A stretch of 64,000 bases of DNA from Candidatus Bathyarchaeota archaeon (GTDB taxonomy: Archaea; Thermoproteota; Bathyarchaeia; TCS64): the NCBI GenBank assembly GCA_018396865.1, contig JAGTRB010000001.1:62001-126000 (forward strand). Reading direction: 5' to 3'. Shown here one piece after another: positions 1 through 8,829 of this stretch (position 1 is the first letter of the stretch; each line of letters starts with the position of its first letter). The notes beneath the pieces were generated by a model that saw nothing but the letters and a program-made list of their open reading frames with translations, had not been told where the DNA came from and did not search any database. Both the position numbers and the translations under genes were made by a program.

Positions 1-240
1 AGCCGGGCGAACCTGGCCAGGACCGGGAGATGGAGTGTGTGTAGGGTGTGCTTAAGGTTGGAGAGGCTGTTGCCTGAGCGCTATACTTGAGTATGTAAAT
101 CGGAGAGATATGTTCCCCTCTCCACCCGAAGGAGCAACCTAAGTCCGGACGACCAGCGCTCAAGGGTAACAGGCTGGAGGAGAGCCATGCGGCCCTGCGG
201 CCTAATCGGCCCGCGAGCCCGAGGGGCTGCCGCCGCGTTA
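1..240 (+). ncRNA. ffs: SRP (7S) RNA, 3' part, intron-containing
   Basis: RNA scaffold of the signal recognition particle, which binds SRP54 and SRP19 and targets membrane and secreted proteins. The window opens inside helix 8: bases 3-8 (CCGGGC) pair with 143-148 (GTCCGG), and 15-16 (GG) pair with 138-139 (CC). The SRP54-binding loop is recognisable as GGCCAGGACCGG on the 5' side and GGAGCAACC on the 3' side. The two are separated by about 100 nt, which I read as an intron. Sequence after 148 to about 240 is GC-rich and would be the 3' strand of helix 5. The 5' half, helix 6 and helix 1 lie before the window, so the gene is partial. The 3' end is approximate. Confidence 0.82.
30..130 (+). 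other. Putative bulge-helix-bulge intron in the SRP RNA apical loop
   Basis: A canonical tRNA-splicing-endonuclease motif can be drawn. The central 4-bp helix is 24-27 (CGGG) with 125-128 (CCCG). The 3-nt bulges are 28-30 (AGA) and 129-131 (AAG). The inner helix is 31-35 (TGGAG) with 120-124 (CTCCA). The outer helix is weak, as the SRP loop stem is short. Cutting after the second base of each bulge removes 30-130 (101 nt) and joins ...GGACCGGGAG to GGAGCAACC. That restores the length and order of the universal SRP54-binding loop (E. coli: GGUCCGGAAGGAAGCAGCC). The intron holds a GGAGAG/CTCTCC hairpin and no ORF. Confidence 0.75.
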
Positions 241-365
241 CTCTAAAGAAAGTTATGGAGATGGGCTCTATTCGATGATGGAGGCTTGTGAAGATTTGCT
301 GTTCAGTTTTTCTCTTTACAGGTGTATGATGCTAATCTATTTGCGTAGTTAGATAATGTTAACCG

Positions 366-1754
366 GTGGACCTAATGGATGATGAAGGTGAAGGCAATGG
401 TGGGAGGGCGGCTCTACTCGCCGTCGCCCTATCCTCTTTTCTAACTCCATTCGCGGCCTCTTCTTTTAACTTGGCTCTCCCCTCCATGGGGAGGGACTTG
501 ATGCTTGATGCAACCTTCCTAGGATGGCTAGCCCTCTCATATCTCTTGGCCTCCGCGGTATTTCTTGTCCCCTTTGGTAAGATGGCCGACATTGTTGGTA
601 GGAAGCGGGTCTTCATATATGGAACCTTTACCTTCACTGCCTCCTCTCTGCTGCTGGCCGTCTCGATGTCACCTCCTACTCTCCTCCTCCTGAGGATCCT
701 ACAGGGGATTGGAAGCGCGATGCTCTTCGGAACAGGACCAGCCATACTCGTCTCCACATCGCCCATGGGGAGGAGGGGGAAGCTGCTAGGGCTGAATGTG
801 GCCTCGGTCTACCTAGGCCTCTCCCTAGGCCCCTTCCTCGGAGGGGTCCTAACCCAGAGGCTGGGCTGGAGGAGCACCTTCCTCGCTAATGTCGCGATAG
901 GTCTCTCCGTAATAGTCTTCACCCTGAAAAAGATGGGCGGGGAGTGGAGGGGGACTGCGGGGGAGAGGTTCGACGCCTTGGGATCCCTGCTATACGGACT
1001 AGCCCTTATCCTGCTCATATATGGGCTCTCATCCACCCCATCATCCCAGAGCCTACTCTTCATGGCCGGAGGAGGCCTATCGACCCTGCTCTTCCTGAAC
1101 TGGGAGCTGAGGGTTAATGATCCGATCTTAGAGGTTAGGCTGTTCATCAAAAACCGGGTGTTCGCCCTTTCAAGCCTCGCGGCCCTTCTCAACTATGGAG
1201 CCACCTCTGCCGTGGCCTTCCTAATGAGCCTATATCTCCAGTATCCAAGGGGCTTTGACCCCCAGACCTCTGGTTTGATCCTCCTCTCCCAGCCCTTGAT
1301 GCAGGCCCTCCTCTCCCCACTGGCTGGCACCCTCTCAGATAGAGTTGAGGCTAGGATAGTCGCCTCGACCGGGATGGCCCTCACGGCCCTGATCCTCTTC
1401 CTCCTCACCTTCCTCGATGAGGCGACACCTGTGCAGCTGGTGATCCTTGACCTACTAATTCTAGGGATGGGCTTCGCCCTCTTCTCCTCCCCGAACATGA
1501 ATGCGGTGATGAGCAGCGTCGATAGGGGCCTCTACGGAGTCGCCTCGGCCATCCTAGGAACGATGAGGCTTCTAGGTCAGATGCTCAGCATGAGCATAGC
1601 CACCATGGCCATCAACTACTCCATGGGCGGAGCCGCGATCGATCCCTCTACATTCCCCCTCCTAATCCGAGGGATTAAGACCTCCTTCTCCGCCTTCTCC
1701 ATCCTCTGCCTCATTGGAGCCCTCGCCTCCATGGTGAGGGGGAGAACAAGATGA
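366..1754 (+). CDS. MFS drug/solute exporter, DHA2 (EmrB/QacA) type
   Basis: Proton-coupled efflux permease of the major facilitator superfamily in the cytoplasmic membrane. About 462 residues with roughly 14 hydrophobic segments, the size of the 14-TM DHA2 exporters. Motif A lies in the loop after TM2 (GKMADIVGRKRVF, about residue 71) and the antiporter motif C in TM5 (GLSLGPFLGGVL, about residue 150). The GTG at 366 gives an acidic N-terminus; ATG 375 (MDDEGEGNGG) is an equally likely start. It stands alone, so its substrate cannot be inferred. The closest alternative is a sugar or siderophore exporter of the same fold. Confidence 0.88.
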   Translation: MDLMDDEGEGNGGRAALLAVALSSFLTPFAASSFNLALPSMGRDLMLDATFLGWLALSYLLASAVFLVPFGKMADIVGRKRVFIYGTFTFTASSLLLAVSMSPPTLLLLRILQGIGSAMLFGTGPAILVSTSPMGRRGKLLGLNVASVYLGLSLGPFLGGVLTQRLGWRSTFLANVAIGLSVIVFTLKKMGGEWRGTAGERFDALGSLLYGLALILLIYGLSSTPSSQSLLFMAGGGLSTLLFLNWELRVNDPILEVRLFIKNRVFALSSLAALLNYGATSAVAFLMSLYLQYPRGFDPQTSGLILLSQPLMQALLSPLAGTLSDRVEARIVASTGMALTALILFLLTFLDEATPVQLVILDLLILGMGFALFSSPNMNAVMSSVDRGLYGVASAILGTMRLLGQMLSMSIATMAINYSMGGAAIDPSTFPLLIRGIKTSFSAFSILCLIGALASMVRGRTR

Positions 1755-1968
1755 CCCCCTTATTCCCTGAAGGCTGATTCAACCTGTTTTTAGGCTCCAT
1801 GTAACAGATCCTTGAAACACCAGAGGGGCCTCTAACCCCGAGTAGAAGATGCCTCAACATCCACATTGAAGGTTACCCGTTATAATATAATCGGTCTATA
1901 TGGCTTGCCAGCTTTCCAGGGCTCGCATCCCTTGGTTGAAAATGCCTGTTTTAGGTGGGTTTTCATGC

Positions 1969-1982
1969 GAAGATTTAAATTG
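1969..1982 (+). promoter_or_regulatory. Probable Alba promoter (BRE/TATA)
   Basis: The purine-rich GAAG followed by ATTTAAAT (1973-1980) fits an archaeal BRE/TATA element. Transcription would start near 2004, leaving a leader of about 44 nt before the alba ATG. The leader contains a GGAG motif around 2012-2016. The rest of 1755-1968 shows no gene. Confidence 0.45.
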
Positions 1983-2047
1983 ATGATGCGTGGGAATATG
2001 AAAACAAAGAAAGGAGACATAGAACCAAAGGACAGGGTGTATTAGAG

Positions 2048-2323
2048 ATGGAAGGCAAGAACGTTATCTATGTGGGGCAGAAGCCGGTGATGAGCTACTG
2101 CCTCGCCGTCTTAACCGCCCTTAGGGGCGGGAACAACGAGGTCTCCCTCCTCGCAAGGGGTCGGGCCATAAGCAAGGCCGTCGACGTAGCCGAGGTTGTG
2201 AGGAACCAGTTCATGAAGGACCTGAAGGTGAAGAACATAAGCATAGGTACGGAGACCCTGGAGACGGAGGGGGGCTCCTCAAAGAACATCAGCAACATAG
2301 AGATAGTCCTAGCTAAAGGCTGA
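2048..2323 (+). CDS. albA: DNA/RNA-binding protein Alba
   Basis: Small, abundant chromatin protein that coats DNA and also binds RNA as a dimer. The 91-residue length is typical. The N-terminal strand-loop [17 protein letters not shown] matches the family signature, with a single Lys at the position where the Sulfolobus protein has its acetylated Lys pair. The centre ([20 protein letters not shown]) carries the RGRAIxKAVD motif, and the end ([23 protein letters not shown]) matches the C-terminal strands. It is monocistronic with its own TATA-like element. Acetylation control is known in the family and is not visible here. Confidence 0.97.
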   Translation: MEGKNVIYVGQKPVMSYCLAVLTALRGGNNEVSLLARGRAISKAVDVAEVVRNQFMKDLKVKNISIGTETLETEGGSSKNISNIEIVLAKG

Positions 2324-2516
2324 AGACCAGAGAGCAAGGCTTCCCTGAAAAAAACAGAGGAACTACCTTTTTCTCCTCAACTCCCCTAGCATTAAAAAAT
2401 GGCTATATCAGTTTTCGTTATCTAAGATTGAAAGTTTTAGATGATTCGGCTTAAGTAATCAGTTAAGTTCGAAAAGTTAATAATGTTGTGGCATGACTTG
2501 TTCATGGGTATTTGGA

Positions 2517-3272
2517 ATGCCATATTGCCCTAAGTGTGGTGGGGAGGTCGCCGAGGGGGATAGGTTCTGCCCTCACTGCGGGGAGAGGCTTGAGAGGGGG
2601 GGAGAGGAAGGCGTAGCTCCTCCGAGCCCCGGGGCCCTGGAGCACCTATCCTTCGCCTTCAACCTGGCTTCGAGAAAACCCATGGTCTTCGCACCCGCAA
2701 TCCTGGGAGGCGTCATATCGATGGTCATCTCAGGCCTGGTATCCTTCACCGTCGGCCTCTACCCATGGGGGTTCACCCCCGGCCTCGGCTACCCCCCGAC
2801 GCCTAGGCTGGCTTCGATCATCATATTCGCGGGCCTGGCATCCATAGTAGGGGCTATAATATCCTATATCCTCTTCTTCGCCTCCCTGGACATGTCAAGG
2901 GATGCCTATCTGGATAGGCCTCTTGACCTTGGGAAGAGTGTGGGGTATGTCCTTCGTAGGTTGGGCACTATAGTCGTCGCCTCCATAGTGGGGGCCATCC
3001 TAATGGTGACCATCATACTGATCCCGGTGGCACTAATCATGTTCGTGATCCTAGTCTTCGACGAGACTGGGATTGGAGACTCAATCTCAAAGGCCTTCGG
3101 CGTCCTAAGAAGAGAGCTCGGCGACATCATCATACTCCTTATAATAGCCATCGCGGGCTCATTCATATTGGGGCTCATCCCGATGATAGGAAGCCTCCTC
3201 TCCTCCGCCTTCAACGTCATAATCTCCATAGCTTTCATAGACCTTTACTCCTACTACAAGAAGGCTATCTGA
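2517..3272 (+). CDS. Zinc-ribbon membrane protein
   Basis: Unassigned integral membrane protein. The N-terminus is a zinc ribbon (CPKCGG...CPHCGERL, residues 4-24), followed by a charged linker and about five or six hydrophobic helices from residue 50 to the end, rich in Ile, Gly and Ser. The layout of a cytosolic zinc ribbon joined to a polytopic domain with a SISKAFGVLRRELGDI-like linker resembles DUF4013-type archaeal proteins. I chose ATG 2517 because it opens directly on the zinc ribbon and an A/T-rich box lies near 2470-2482. ATG 2493 would add eight residues. No neighbour suggests a function. Confidence 0.75.
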   Translation: MPYCPKCGGEVAEGDRFCPHCGERLERGGEEGVAPPSPGALEHLSFAFNLASRKPMVFAPAILGGVISMVISGLVSFTVGLYPWGFTPGLGYPPTPRLASIIIFAGLASIVGAIISYILFFASLDMSRDAYLDRPLDLGKSVGYVLRRLGTIVVASIVGAILMVTIILIPVALIMFVILVFDETGIGDSISKAFGVLRRELGDIIILLIIAIAGSFILGLIPMIGSLLSSAFNVIISIAFIDLYSYYKKAI

Positions 3273-3456
3273 GAAATCCGGGTCCTTTACCCCCCATCCG
3301 TTAGGCCTTTTTTAGGCCGTGTTGAGATATCATCAATGCTTGAAACCTGTCCGCTCACTGACAGATGTCAAATAAACTGGGATGTCTTTTGCCAGAGCTT
3401 GGATGTTGAACTGGGGATACCCTGAAATTATCCTTTATAGTTTAGGTTGGATCGGT

Positions 3457-4206
3457 ATGGGACACCGCGGCTTTAGACGGTGGATTCTCCTCCTCTCTTT
3501 GATGGGCGTGTTCTTAGCGGTTTTTATGGTCTATTGGTGGCAGAGACCTGGCGGTAGCCAGGGGGAGAAGTTGGCGGCCATAGTTGACGGGCTGAGCGAG
3601 GAGTTCCCCAATCAGCTATTCATCTCAGAGGCTATAAGGATCCTTAGGGGGGGTGGATACAAAGTCGATGTCTTCAATGCATCCAGCCTGACCGTGGCTT
3701 TCTATCGGGGCCTGCCCTCTAAAGGATATGAGATCATAGTATTGAGGGTTCATAGCGCCCCGATGGATGAGGGGAAGATCCCTGGGGCCGCCCTCTTCAC
3801 CGCGGAGAAGGGGGAAGGTATGTATATGCTTGAGCAGCTCATGGGATGGGTCAGGATGGCTAGAACCCTCACCAGGGGTGAGAGGTTTTACGCCGTGACT
3901 CCGTCTTTCCTGGAGGAGGCCTTAGAGGGGAGCTTTAAGAACACCACCATCCTCCTGATGAGCTGCTATGGATCCATAGATGACACGTTGGGGAGTATCC
4001 TCACAAGAAGAGGGGCCTATGCCTTCGTCGGATGGACAGACCGAGTCACACCTGAGCACATGGATAGAGCTGCTATAATCCTCCTTGAGAAGCTGGTCGG
4101 GGAGCGGCTATCCCTGAAGGAGGCTGTGGAGCACACGTCGAAGACCCTAGGTCCAGACCCAGTGTATGGAGGAGAGCTGAGGGCCTACCTTAAGAGGGTG
4201 GAATGA
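3457..4206 (+). CDS. Membrane-anchored caspase-like (CHAT/clan CD-type) protein
   Basis: Predicted single-pass membrane protein with a caspase-like domain outside or at the membrane. Counting from ATG 3457 it has about 249 residues: an N-terminal transmembrane helix at 8-28, then an alternating alpha/beta domain. Two clan CD hallmarks sit at the expected spacing: a His after a hydrophobic strand (IIVLRVHSAP, H99) and a Cys after the next one (TILLMSCYG, C170). AYAFVGWTDRV then resembles the strand after the catalytic Cys. That makes a His-Cys protease plausible, as in gingipain, CHAT and metacaspase families. The nearest downstream gene is a cell-surface protein, a possible partner. Activity is inferred only. 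Confidence 0.6.
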   Translation: MGHRGFRRWILLLSLMGVFLAVFMVYWWQRPGGSQGEKLAAIVDGLSEEFPNQLFISEAIRILRGGGYKVDVFNASSLTVAFYRGLPSKGYEIIVLRVHSAPMDEGKIPGAALFTAEKGEGMYMLEQLMGWVRMARTLTRGERFYAVTPSFLEEALEGSFKNTTILLMSCYGSIDDTLGSILTRRGAYAFVGWTDRVTPEHMDRAAIILLEKLVGERLSLKEAVEHTSKTLGPDPVYGGELRAYLKRVE

Positions 4207-4284
4207 ATAGGCGATAAGATGCTCACCAAGGCGATTTGGGTCTCCTCAAAAGGCTTATGAGGAGCGTAATGGCTCTATCACCCT

Positions 4285-5682
4285 ATGTGCCGAGGATCTA
4301 GAAAGCAATATCGCCTAGTCATGGTGGCGGTCATTATATCGATTCTTTTCCCCCTAAAGGTCAGCTACGGCTCCGATGGTAAGCCCATAAGCATAGGATC
4401 CTTCTCGGACAGGGGGCGAGACATTGATGGCGATGGACTTTACGACTATCTAGAGATGAGGATAGACGTAAATATCACAGCTCCCGGGCTTTACATTGTC
4501 GAGGCTGGGAACCTCATAGATCGAGAGGGAAGGCCCATAGATGTAACAGCGTATAGCAGGCTTCTACTGGAGGCTGGGGAACACGTCATCACCATACTTA
4601 TGGACGGGAGGAGGATCCGCTCCTCGGGCTTAAACCCGAGCAAGGTATCATATTTAGGGGTTATAAGTGGGGACTATAGCGAGGCCGACTTCTTAAGCAA
4701 TGTATCCCTCTCTAGGGAGTATGGCTTCGAGGAGTTCGAGCCACCTCCGGAGTACAGCCTGGGCGTAGCCGAAGGGAGTTGGATGCTCTATAGGGTCCTC
4801 CTCGTCCGCTCCCCGGATGGGGAAGCTGAGCCTGGAAATCTTCCAAGGGAGATAATGGTCAGGGTTTCAGGGGTGAAGGGAGGGTTGATCTCACTGGAGA
4901 TGGTGTTCAACTTCGAGGGTGGAGCCACATCAAGCGAGGTGTTGGAGGGCTACTTGGAGAGGGAGAGCCAGATCTTCCCATTCATAATCCCCTCCAACCT
5001 CACCTCAGGAGATCCCTTCGGCCTCTCCCCTAGCTCTAGGCTGGGAGAAGGGGGCTCAGAGGAGGTGCTGGGGAAGAAACGGGAGGTGAACAGATTCAGG
5101 GGCGAGAACACCTTCATACAGGGAAACGTGGAGGTGAGGTATGTCGAGGACTATGTGTGGGATAGGGCGACCGGAATCCTTCTTAGGTCTTGGATAAACA
5201 TGACCCTAACCGATATGTTAACCGGCGAGACCGGGTACAGCAACGTCTCATTCACCATCCTTAAGACAAACCTAATACCCCAGAGGACAAGCATCAGGCT
5301 TGAGGCCCCACAGAGCGTCGAACTTGGAAAACCCTTAAACATAACAGCCACATTAACAAACTCCTTTAAAGAGGGGATGGAGGGAGAAGAGATAATTTTA
5401 AAGAGTATGAATGAAGATGCGGAGATCGGGAAGGCTAAAACAGACAGTAGGGGGGAGATAAGATTAGATTATACTCCAAAGGCCGCTGGAAGGCTGCTCA
5501 TAAAGGCGGTGTATAAGGGATCAGAGGAATACGAGGCCTCGGAGGAGGCGATTGAGATAGAGGTCAAATCTCCATTCACCCTTCTCACCCCAGCACTAAT
5601 AGCAATAGGAATAGCCTCATCTATCATCATCCTCTTCATATACCGGAAGAGGAGGACTCCAATCCCAGCTGGCAAGAGGTGA
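4285..5682 (+). CDS. Secreted/cell-surface protein with Ca-binding-like loop and Ig-like domain, C-terminal membrane anchor
   Basis: Exported protein of about 465 residues. A signal peptide (residues 11-30, ending near SYG) is followed by DIDGDGLYDYLE, a Ca-binding-type Asp-rich loop common in archaeal surface proteins. The middle is beta-rich. Residues about 350-430 (LEAPQSVELGKPLNITATL...) look like a bacterial Ig/Big domain ending in YKGSEEYEASE. A C-terminal helix (TPALIAIGIASSIIILFIY) with RKRR stop-transfer residues anchors it. It lies 78 nt after the caspase-like gene in the same direction. No enzymatic motif was seen. Confidence 0.75.
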   Translation: MCRGSRKQYRLVMVAVIISILFPLKVSYGSDGKPISIGSFSDRGRDIDGDGLYDYLEMRIDVNITAPGLYIVEAGNLIDREGRPIDVTAYSRLLLEAGEHVITILMDGRRIRSSGLNPSKVSYLGVISGDYSEADFLSNVSLSREYGFEEFEPPPEYSLGVAEGSWMLYRVLLVRSPDGEAEPGNLPREIMVRVSGVKGGLISLEMVFNFEGGATSSEVLEGYLERESQIFPFIIPSNLTSGDPFGLSPSSRLGEGGSEEVLGKKREVNRFRGENTFIQGNVEVRYVEDYVWDRATGILLRSWINMTLTDMLTGETGYSNVSFTILKTNLIPQRTSIRLEAPQSVELGKPLNITATLTNSFKEGMEGEEIILKSMNEDAEIGKAKTDSRGEIRLDYTPKAAGRLLIKAVYKGSEEYEASEEAIEIEVKSPFTLLTPALIAIGIASSIIILFIYRKRRTPIPAGKR

Positions 5683-5788
5683 GTAGCCCGGCCCAAAGCA
5701 GCTGATGGAGAAGAGCGTTAATAACAAAATGTTTTTAGATTGATATATTTTAACCACGTCATACATATTAATATTTTGTTTAATAGTT

Positions 5789-6163
5789 TCATTTTACTGC
5801 TATTATCTCTCCATTCTTCACTCTCCTGAAGATTTTTGGGTCTCCTTTAACCCTTCCGAAGACATTTACCGGGCTGTAGGCCCTAGGCTCAGTGCCCCTG
5901 CTGATGGGGGTCGGACCGAAGAATATGCATACGGCCCCTCCAGGAGGCCAGTATGCCACATCCCCAACCTCCACAACTTCCTGTGAGTTCTCCTCCCCAA
6001 TCCTAACCGGTACCTTGAAGTATATCTCCTCCCCCCACCTATTCGCAACCCCTTCAATGGGGAGAGCCTTCATGATGGCCTCCGCTGTCCTCGGGTTTCT
6101 CCCCTCGAGAACCTCGACCTCCACCTCTCCAATACTCCTCGAGATTATCTTGATTTGTGCCAT
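5789..6163 (-). CDS. Cyclophilin-like fold protein (TM1367/DUF3830 type)
   Basis: Small beta-rich cytosolic protein of the cyclophilin-like superfamily, function unknown. The pattern matches the family: VEVEVLEGRNPRTAEAIMKALP, then NRWGEEIYFKVPV, then VEVGDVAYWPPGGAVCIFFGPTP, and a C-terminal VNVFGRV. I chose the internal ATG at 6163 (MAQIKIISRS) because the upstream extension is hydrophobic and family members begin at this strand. An AT-rich tract precedes it on the minus strand. The peptidyl-prolyl isomerase active-site residues are not evident, so isomerase activity should not be assumed. Confidence 0.8.
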   Translation of the reverse strand: MAQIKIISRSIGEVEVEVLEGRNPRTAEAIMKALPIEGVANRWGEEIYFKVPVRIGEENSQEVVEVGDVAYWPPGGAVCIFFGPTPISRGTEPRAYSPVNVFGRVKGDPKIFRRVKNGEIIAVK

Positions 6164-6223
6164 AATACATAACCTTGTATAGCAACTAATTATTAACCCT
6201 ATAGAGCGTTTAAAAAGCTCCAT

Positions 6224-6896
6224 ATAAAAGAGTCCACTATGCTGGATTTCGGTTCAGGGCTGAAGTAGGCATAGTTACCTCCTAACTTATAACCTTGACT
6301 GATTAATTGTCAGGAAGGATCAGCGGGCTGCAGATATCCCTTGATAAGATTTCCTCAGGAAGACCTCCTAGTGAATTATCCTCCCCCCTTCCTCCTCAAC
6401 ACTTTAGAGGTATGCATTGGCTCCATTTTATCTCGCCTCCGATTAAGGCCCATGTATCAACAACCCCAGAGGTAGTCACTTCTCCTTAACTCTCTAATCC
6501 TAATATAATCCTCCTGAGGGGGAGGAGGTTCAACTCCTTAAAGGAATATTTTGTGAAGATGTTGGGCGAGGTCGTGAAAAGCTTCTGATAAGGAAGGATG
6601 GCGAGAATTGGAGACCTAGAAGATCAAGTTTTTATTAGGCGTGACGACCTTAGCCATCCGGGCCCATAAGCTGAACCGATTAGGGTAACCCTTGGGAGGC
6701 CTAACTAAATTTACTATAGCCCCTTTAAGCGGTTAACATCGAGGATCTAAAGACCAACCCTAACTAAATAAATAATTATTTATAAATGATCTTCAGCAAA
6801 TTTAATTCACTTTTAGCATTGCAAGTTGAGGTAGTATAAGGTTGACCAAAAAACTTATTAGTATAAAGAAAAATTATAATTGAAGGTGATAGATAG
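6224..6896. other. Non-coding stretch
   Basis: About 670 nt without a convincing gene. Short ORFs here have no coding character. The last 60 nt are AT-rich and contain a TATA-like element (TTATTAGTATAAAG, about 6856-6869) that probably serves the AhpD-like gene. Confidence 0.5.
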
Positions 6897-7226
6897 ATGG
6901 AGAGAGTTAATGAATTTCAGAGAGCCTTAGTACAGCTGAGGCGTCAAAACCCGGAAAAGGTCTCAGCGATCTTGGATCTTATAAGAAAGGTGGAGGAAAA
7001 AGGGGCTCTAGATGTAAAGACTAAAGAGTTGATTGCACTGGCAGCAGGGATCGTAAGGCATTGCGAATGGTGCATCGCATACCACGTGAAGGGGGCGAGG
7101 GATGCAGGGGCTACAAGAGACGAGATCCTAGAAGCCGCATGGGTAGCGGTTATGATGGATGGGACCCCTGGACTGGCACACCTGGTCCCAGTACTACAGG
7201 CGATGGAGGATTTCATAGTCGAATAG
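6897..7226 (+). CDS. Carboxymuconolactone decarboxylase/AhpD-like family protein
   Basis: All-helical AhpD-like protein of 109 residues. The core motif CEWCIAYH (C56, C59, H63) with an upstream Glu (KELIALAAGI) matches the CxxC-x3-H thiol relay of alkylhydroperoxidase AhpD. The following GARDAGATRDEILEAAWVAV segment is also typical. A thiol peroxidase or disulfide-reductase role in oxidative stress is therefore likely, though many family members are untested. It is a single gene with an AT-rich promoter, ending well before the HD gene. Confidence 0.9.
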   Translation: MERVNEFQRALVQLRRQNPEKVSAILDLIRKVEEKGALDVKTKELIALAAGIVRHCEWCIAYHVKGARDAGATRDEILEAAWVAVMMDGTPGLAHLVPVLQAMEDFIVE

Positions 7227-7505
7227 CAGGAAAGGGTTGGGTTTAGGAGAAAAACTCCCTGAATATTATTTGTATTTTTAAAATTCCAAGGCGGCTTAAG
7301 CCTTAGATGGGCTCAGCTAGGCTCTCTCAACCGGGCTTCAGCGTCGATCCTCCTCTGTCTACATGCGTTCTCTCTCGTGCCCTCTCATACCCTCATTAGC
7401 GCTAAAGAACTTAGATTTCTCGGAGTTTTTGTGAAAGCTAAAAGTATCTTCCACAGAGCCGAAAGGCTTTTTAAATAAGGAATATACAAAAGGTGTGATA
7501 ATTAT

Positions 7506-8384
7506 TTGTCTAAGGGCAAGTTCATCGAGGTGGAGTTGCCGGAAGATTACGGTTTTCTTCTTGAGAGATCAGAAAGAGAGATTTACACTTTGTTGATGGA
7601 TAAGCCTAAAGCTATGAAGATGTGGGAAATGCTTAAAGAAGATCCCGAGGTTAATGCTAATTGGGATATGGCTAACTATATAGCTGTGAAGAAATTGCAC
7701 TATAACGATCATGGAGAGACTCATGTAAAAATAGTTGCAGCTAATGCTTTGAAGATGCTCTCGATCCTTATGAAACGTTCAATTCAGCCGGATTTGATCA
7801 GGGATTATGGGGGAGATATAGAAGATGAGTATCTAGTGGTTTTATCGGCTGCATTGCTTCATGATATTGGAAACCAGGTTTTCAGGGATGAGCACTCGCT
7901 CCACAGCACCTATCTGGCTATCCCTATTCTAAACAGGCTCCTGCCCCATATATATGATGATGTCGAGCATATGGTAGAGCTTCGAGGTTTCATACTACAC
8001 GCCATATTCGCACATGGCTCTGAAGTTAGAGACCTGACGATGGAGGCGGCCCTGGTGGGCATCGCGGATGGGACGGATATGACCAAAGGTAGGGGGAGGC
8101 TCCCCTTCGACATGGGAGACGCCAACATCCACTCAGTCTCAGCCCTCTCCATAGATGATGTGAGGGTTATTGAGGGAGAAGAAAAGCCGATAAGGATAGA
8201 CATAGACATGTCCAACAGCGCGGGGATCTTCCAGATCCAAGAAACCCTGGGAGAAAAGATTAGGGGTAGCCCCATCGAAGGCCTTGTTGAGATAATTGCA
8301 ACAACGCTTCCAAGAGAGTCAGACACGGACAGAAGAATAGTTAGCAGGATAATTTTCGAAAAAGGAAAATATCTCGTAGCATAA
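7506..8384 (+). CDS. HD-domain phosphohydrolase
   Basis: Metal-dependent phosphohydrolase of the HD superfamily, 292 residues. The metal-binding pattern is present: H69/H73 in HYNDHGETHVK, the HD doublet in AALLHDIGNQ (H119-D120), further His residues in EHSLHSTY and ILHAIFAHG, and a late Asp in GIADGTDMT. It starts at TTG 7506, which opens directly on SKGKFIEVEL. A TATA-like element (TTTTTAAATAAGG) lies about 30-40 nt upstream. The substrate is unknown; nucleotides or cyclic dinucleotides are typical for such proteins. The C-terminal half is a less conserved alpha/beta extension. Confidence 0.87.
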   Translation: MSKGKFIEVELPEDYGFLLERSEREIYTLLMDKPKAMKMWEMLKEDPEVNANWDMANYIAVKKLHYNDHGETHVKIVAANALKMLSILMKRSIQPDLIRDYGGDIEDEYLVVLSAALLHDIGNQVFRDEHSLHSTYLAIPILNRLLPHIYDDVEHMVELRGFILHAIFAHGSEVRDLTMEAALVGIADGTDMTKGRGRLPFDMGDANIHSVSALSIDDVRVIEGEEKPIRIDIDMSNSAGIFQIQETLGEKIRGSPIEGLVEIIATTLPRESDTDRRIVSRIIFEKGKYLVA

Positions 8385-8620
8385 TCAAGACTGCATATTT
8401 ATAGTGAGTTGTTTTTGGAAAATTAAAGTGGAGATTTTCCTTAAGCTGATCCAACAAATAGAATACAATGTAACACATAAGATGGGGACACAACGCCATC
8501 GGAAGCTGGATCAACTCACGAGCTAGGATCATATATCGACATAAGGAAACCATTTCTGAAGCAAACCGCCTATATTACCCCTTAATTATCCCTTTAAGGA
8601 ACCCTCATTGGGTGATATAA

Positions 8621-8734
8621 CTGGGCGCTCAAGGTACTCCAGAAAGGAAGATAACCATCACGGTCGAGACAAGTGAGATTTTGGGGATAGAAGAGGGGGA
8701 TGCCTTAACCCAGGAGGCCCATCTGGGGTATTGA
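8621..8734 (+). pseudogene. Fragment resembling an AbrB/DUF-type small protein
   Basis: An open stretch of 37 codons after a TAA (8618-8620) encodes ERKITITVETSEILGIEEGD, which recalls the swapped-hairpin core of AbrB/SpoVT antitoxin-type proteins. It has no standard start codon and stops soon after, so I read it as a relic. It sits in an otherwise gene-free stretch (8385-8829). The family assignment is weak. Confidence 0.3.
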
Positions 8735-8829
8735 AATTTAAAAGGTGATTGGTAAGAGGAATTAAAACTAAAAACAACATTATATCGATCTTCTAAATAA
8801 ATAGAAATGACTAAATTATTATTTGTTGT

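Noticed and set aside
240-365. C/D box sRNA after the SRP gene
   Set aside because: ATGATGG and TATGATG resemble C boxes but no CTGA D boxes are at suitable positions.
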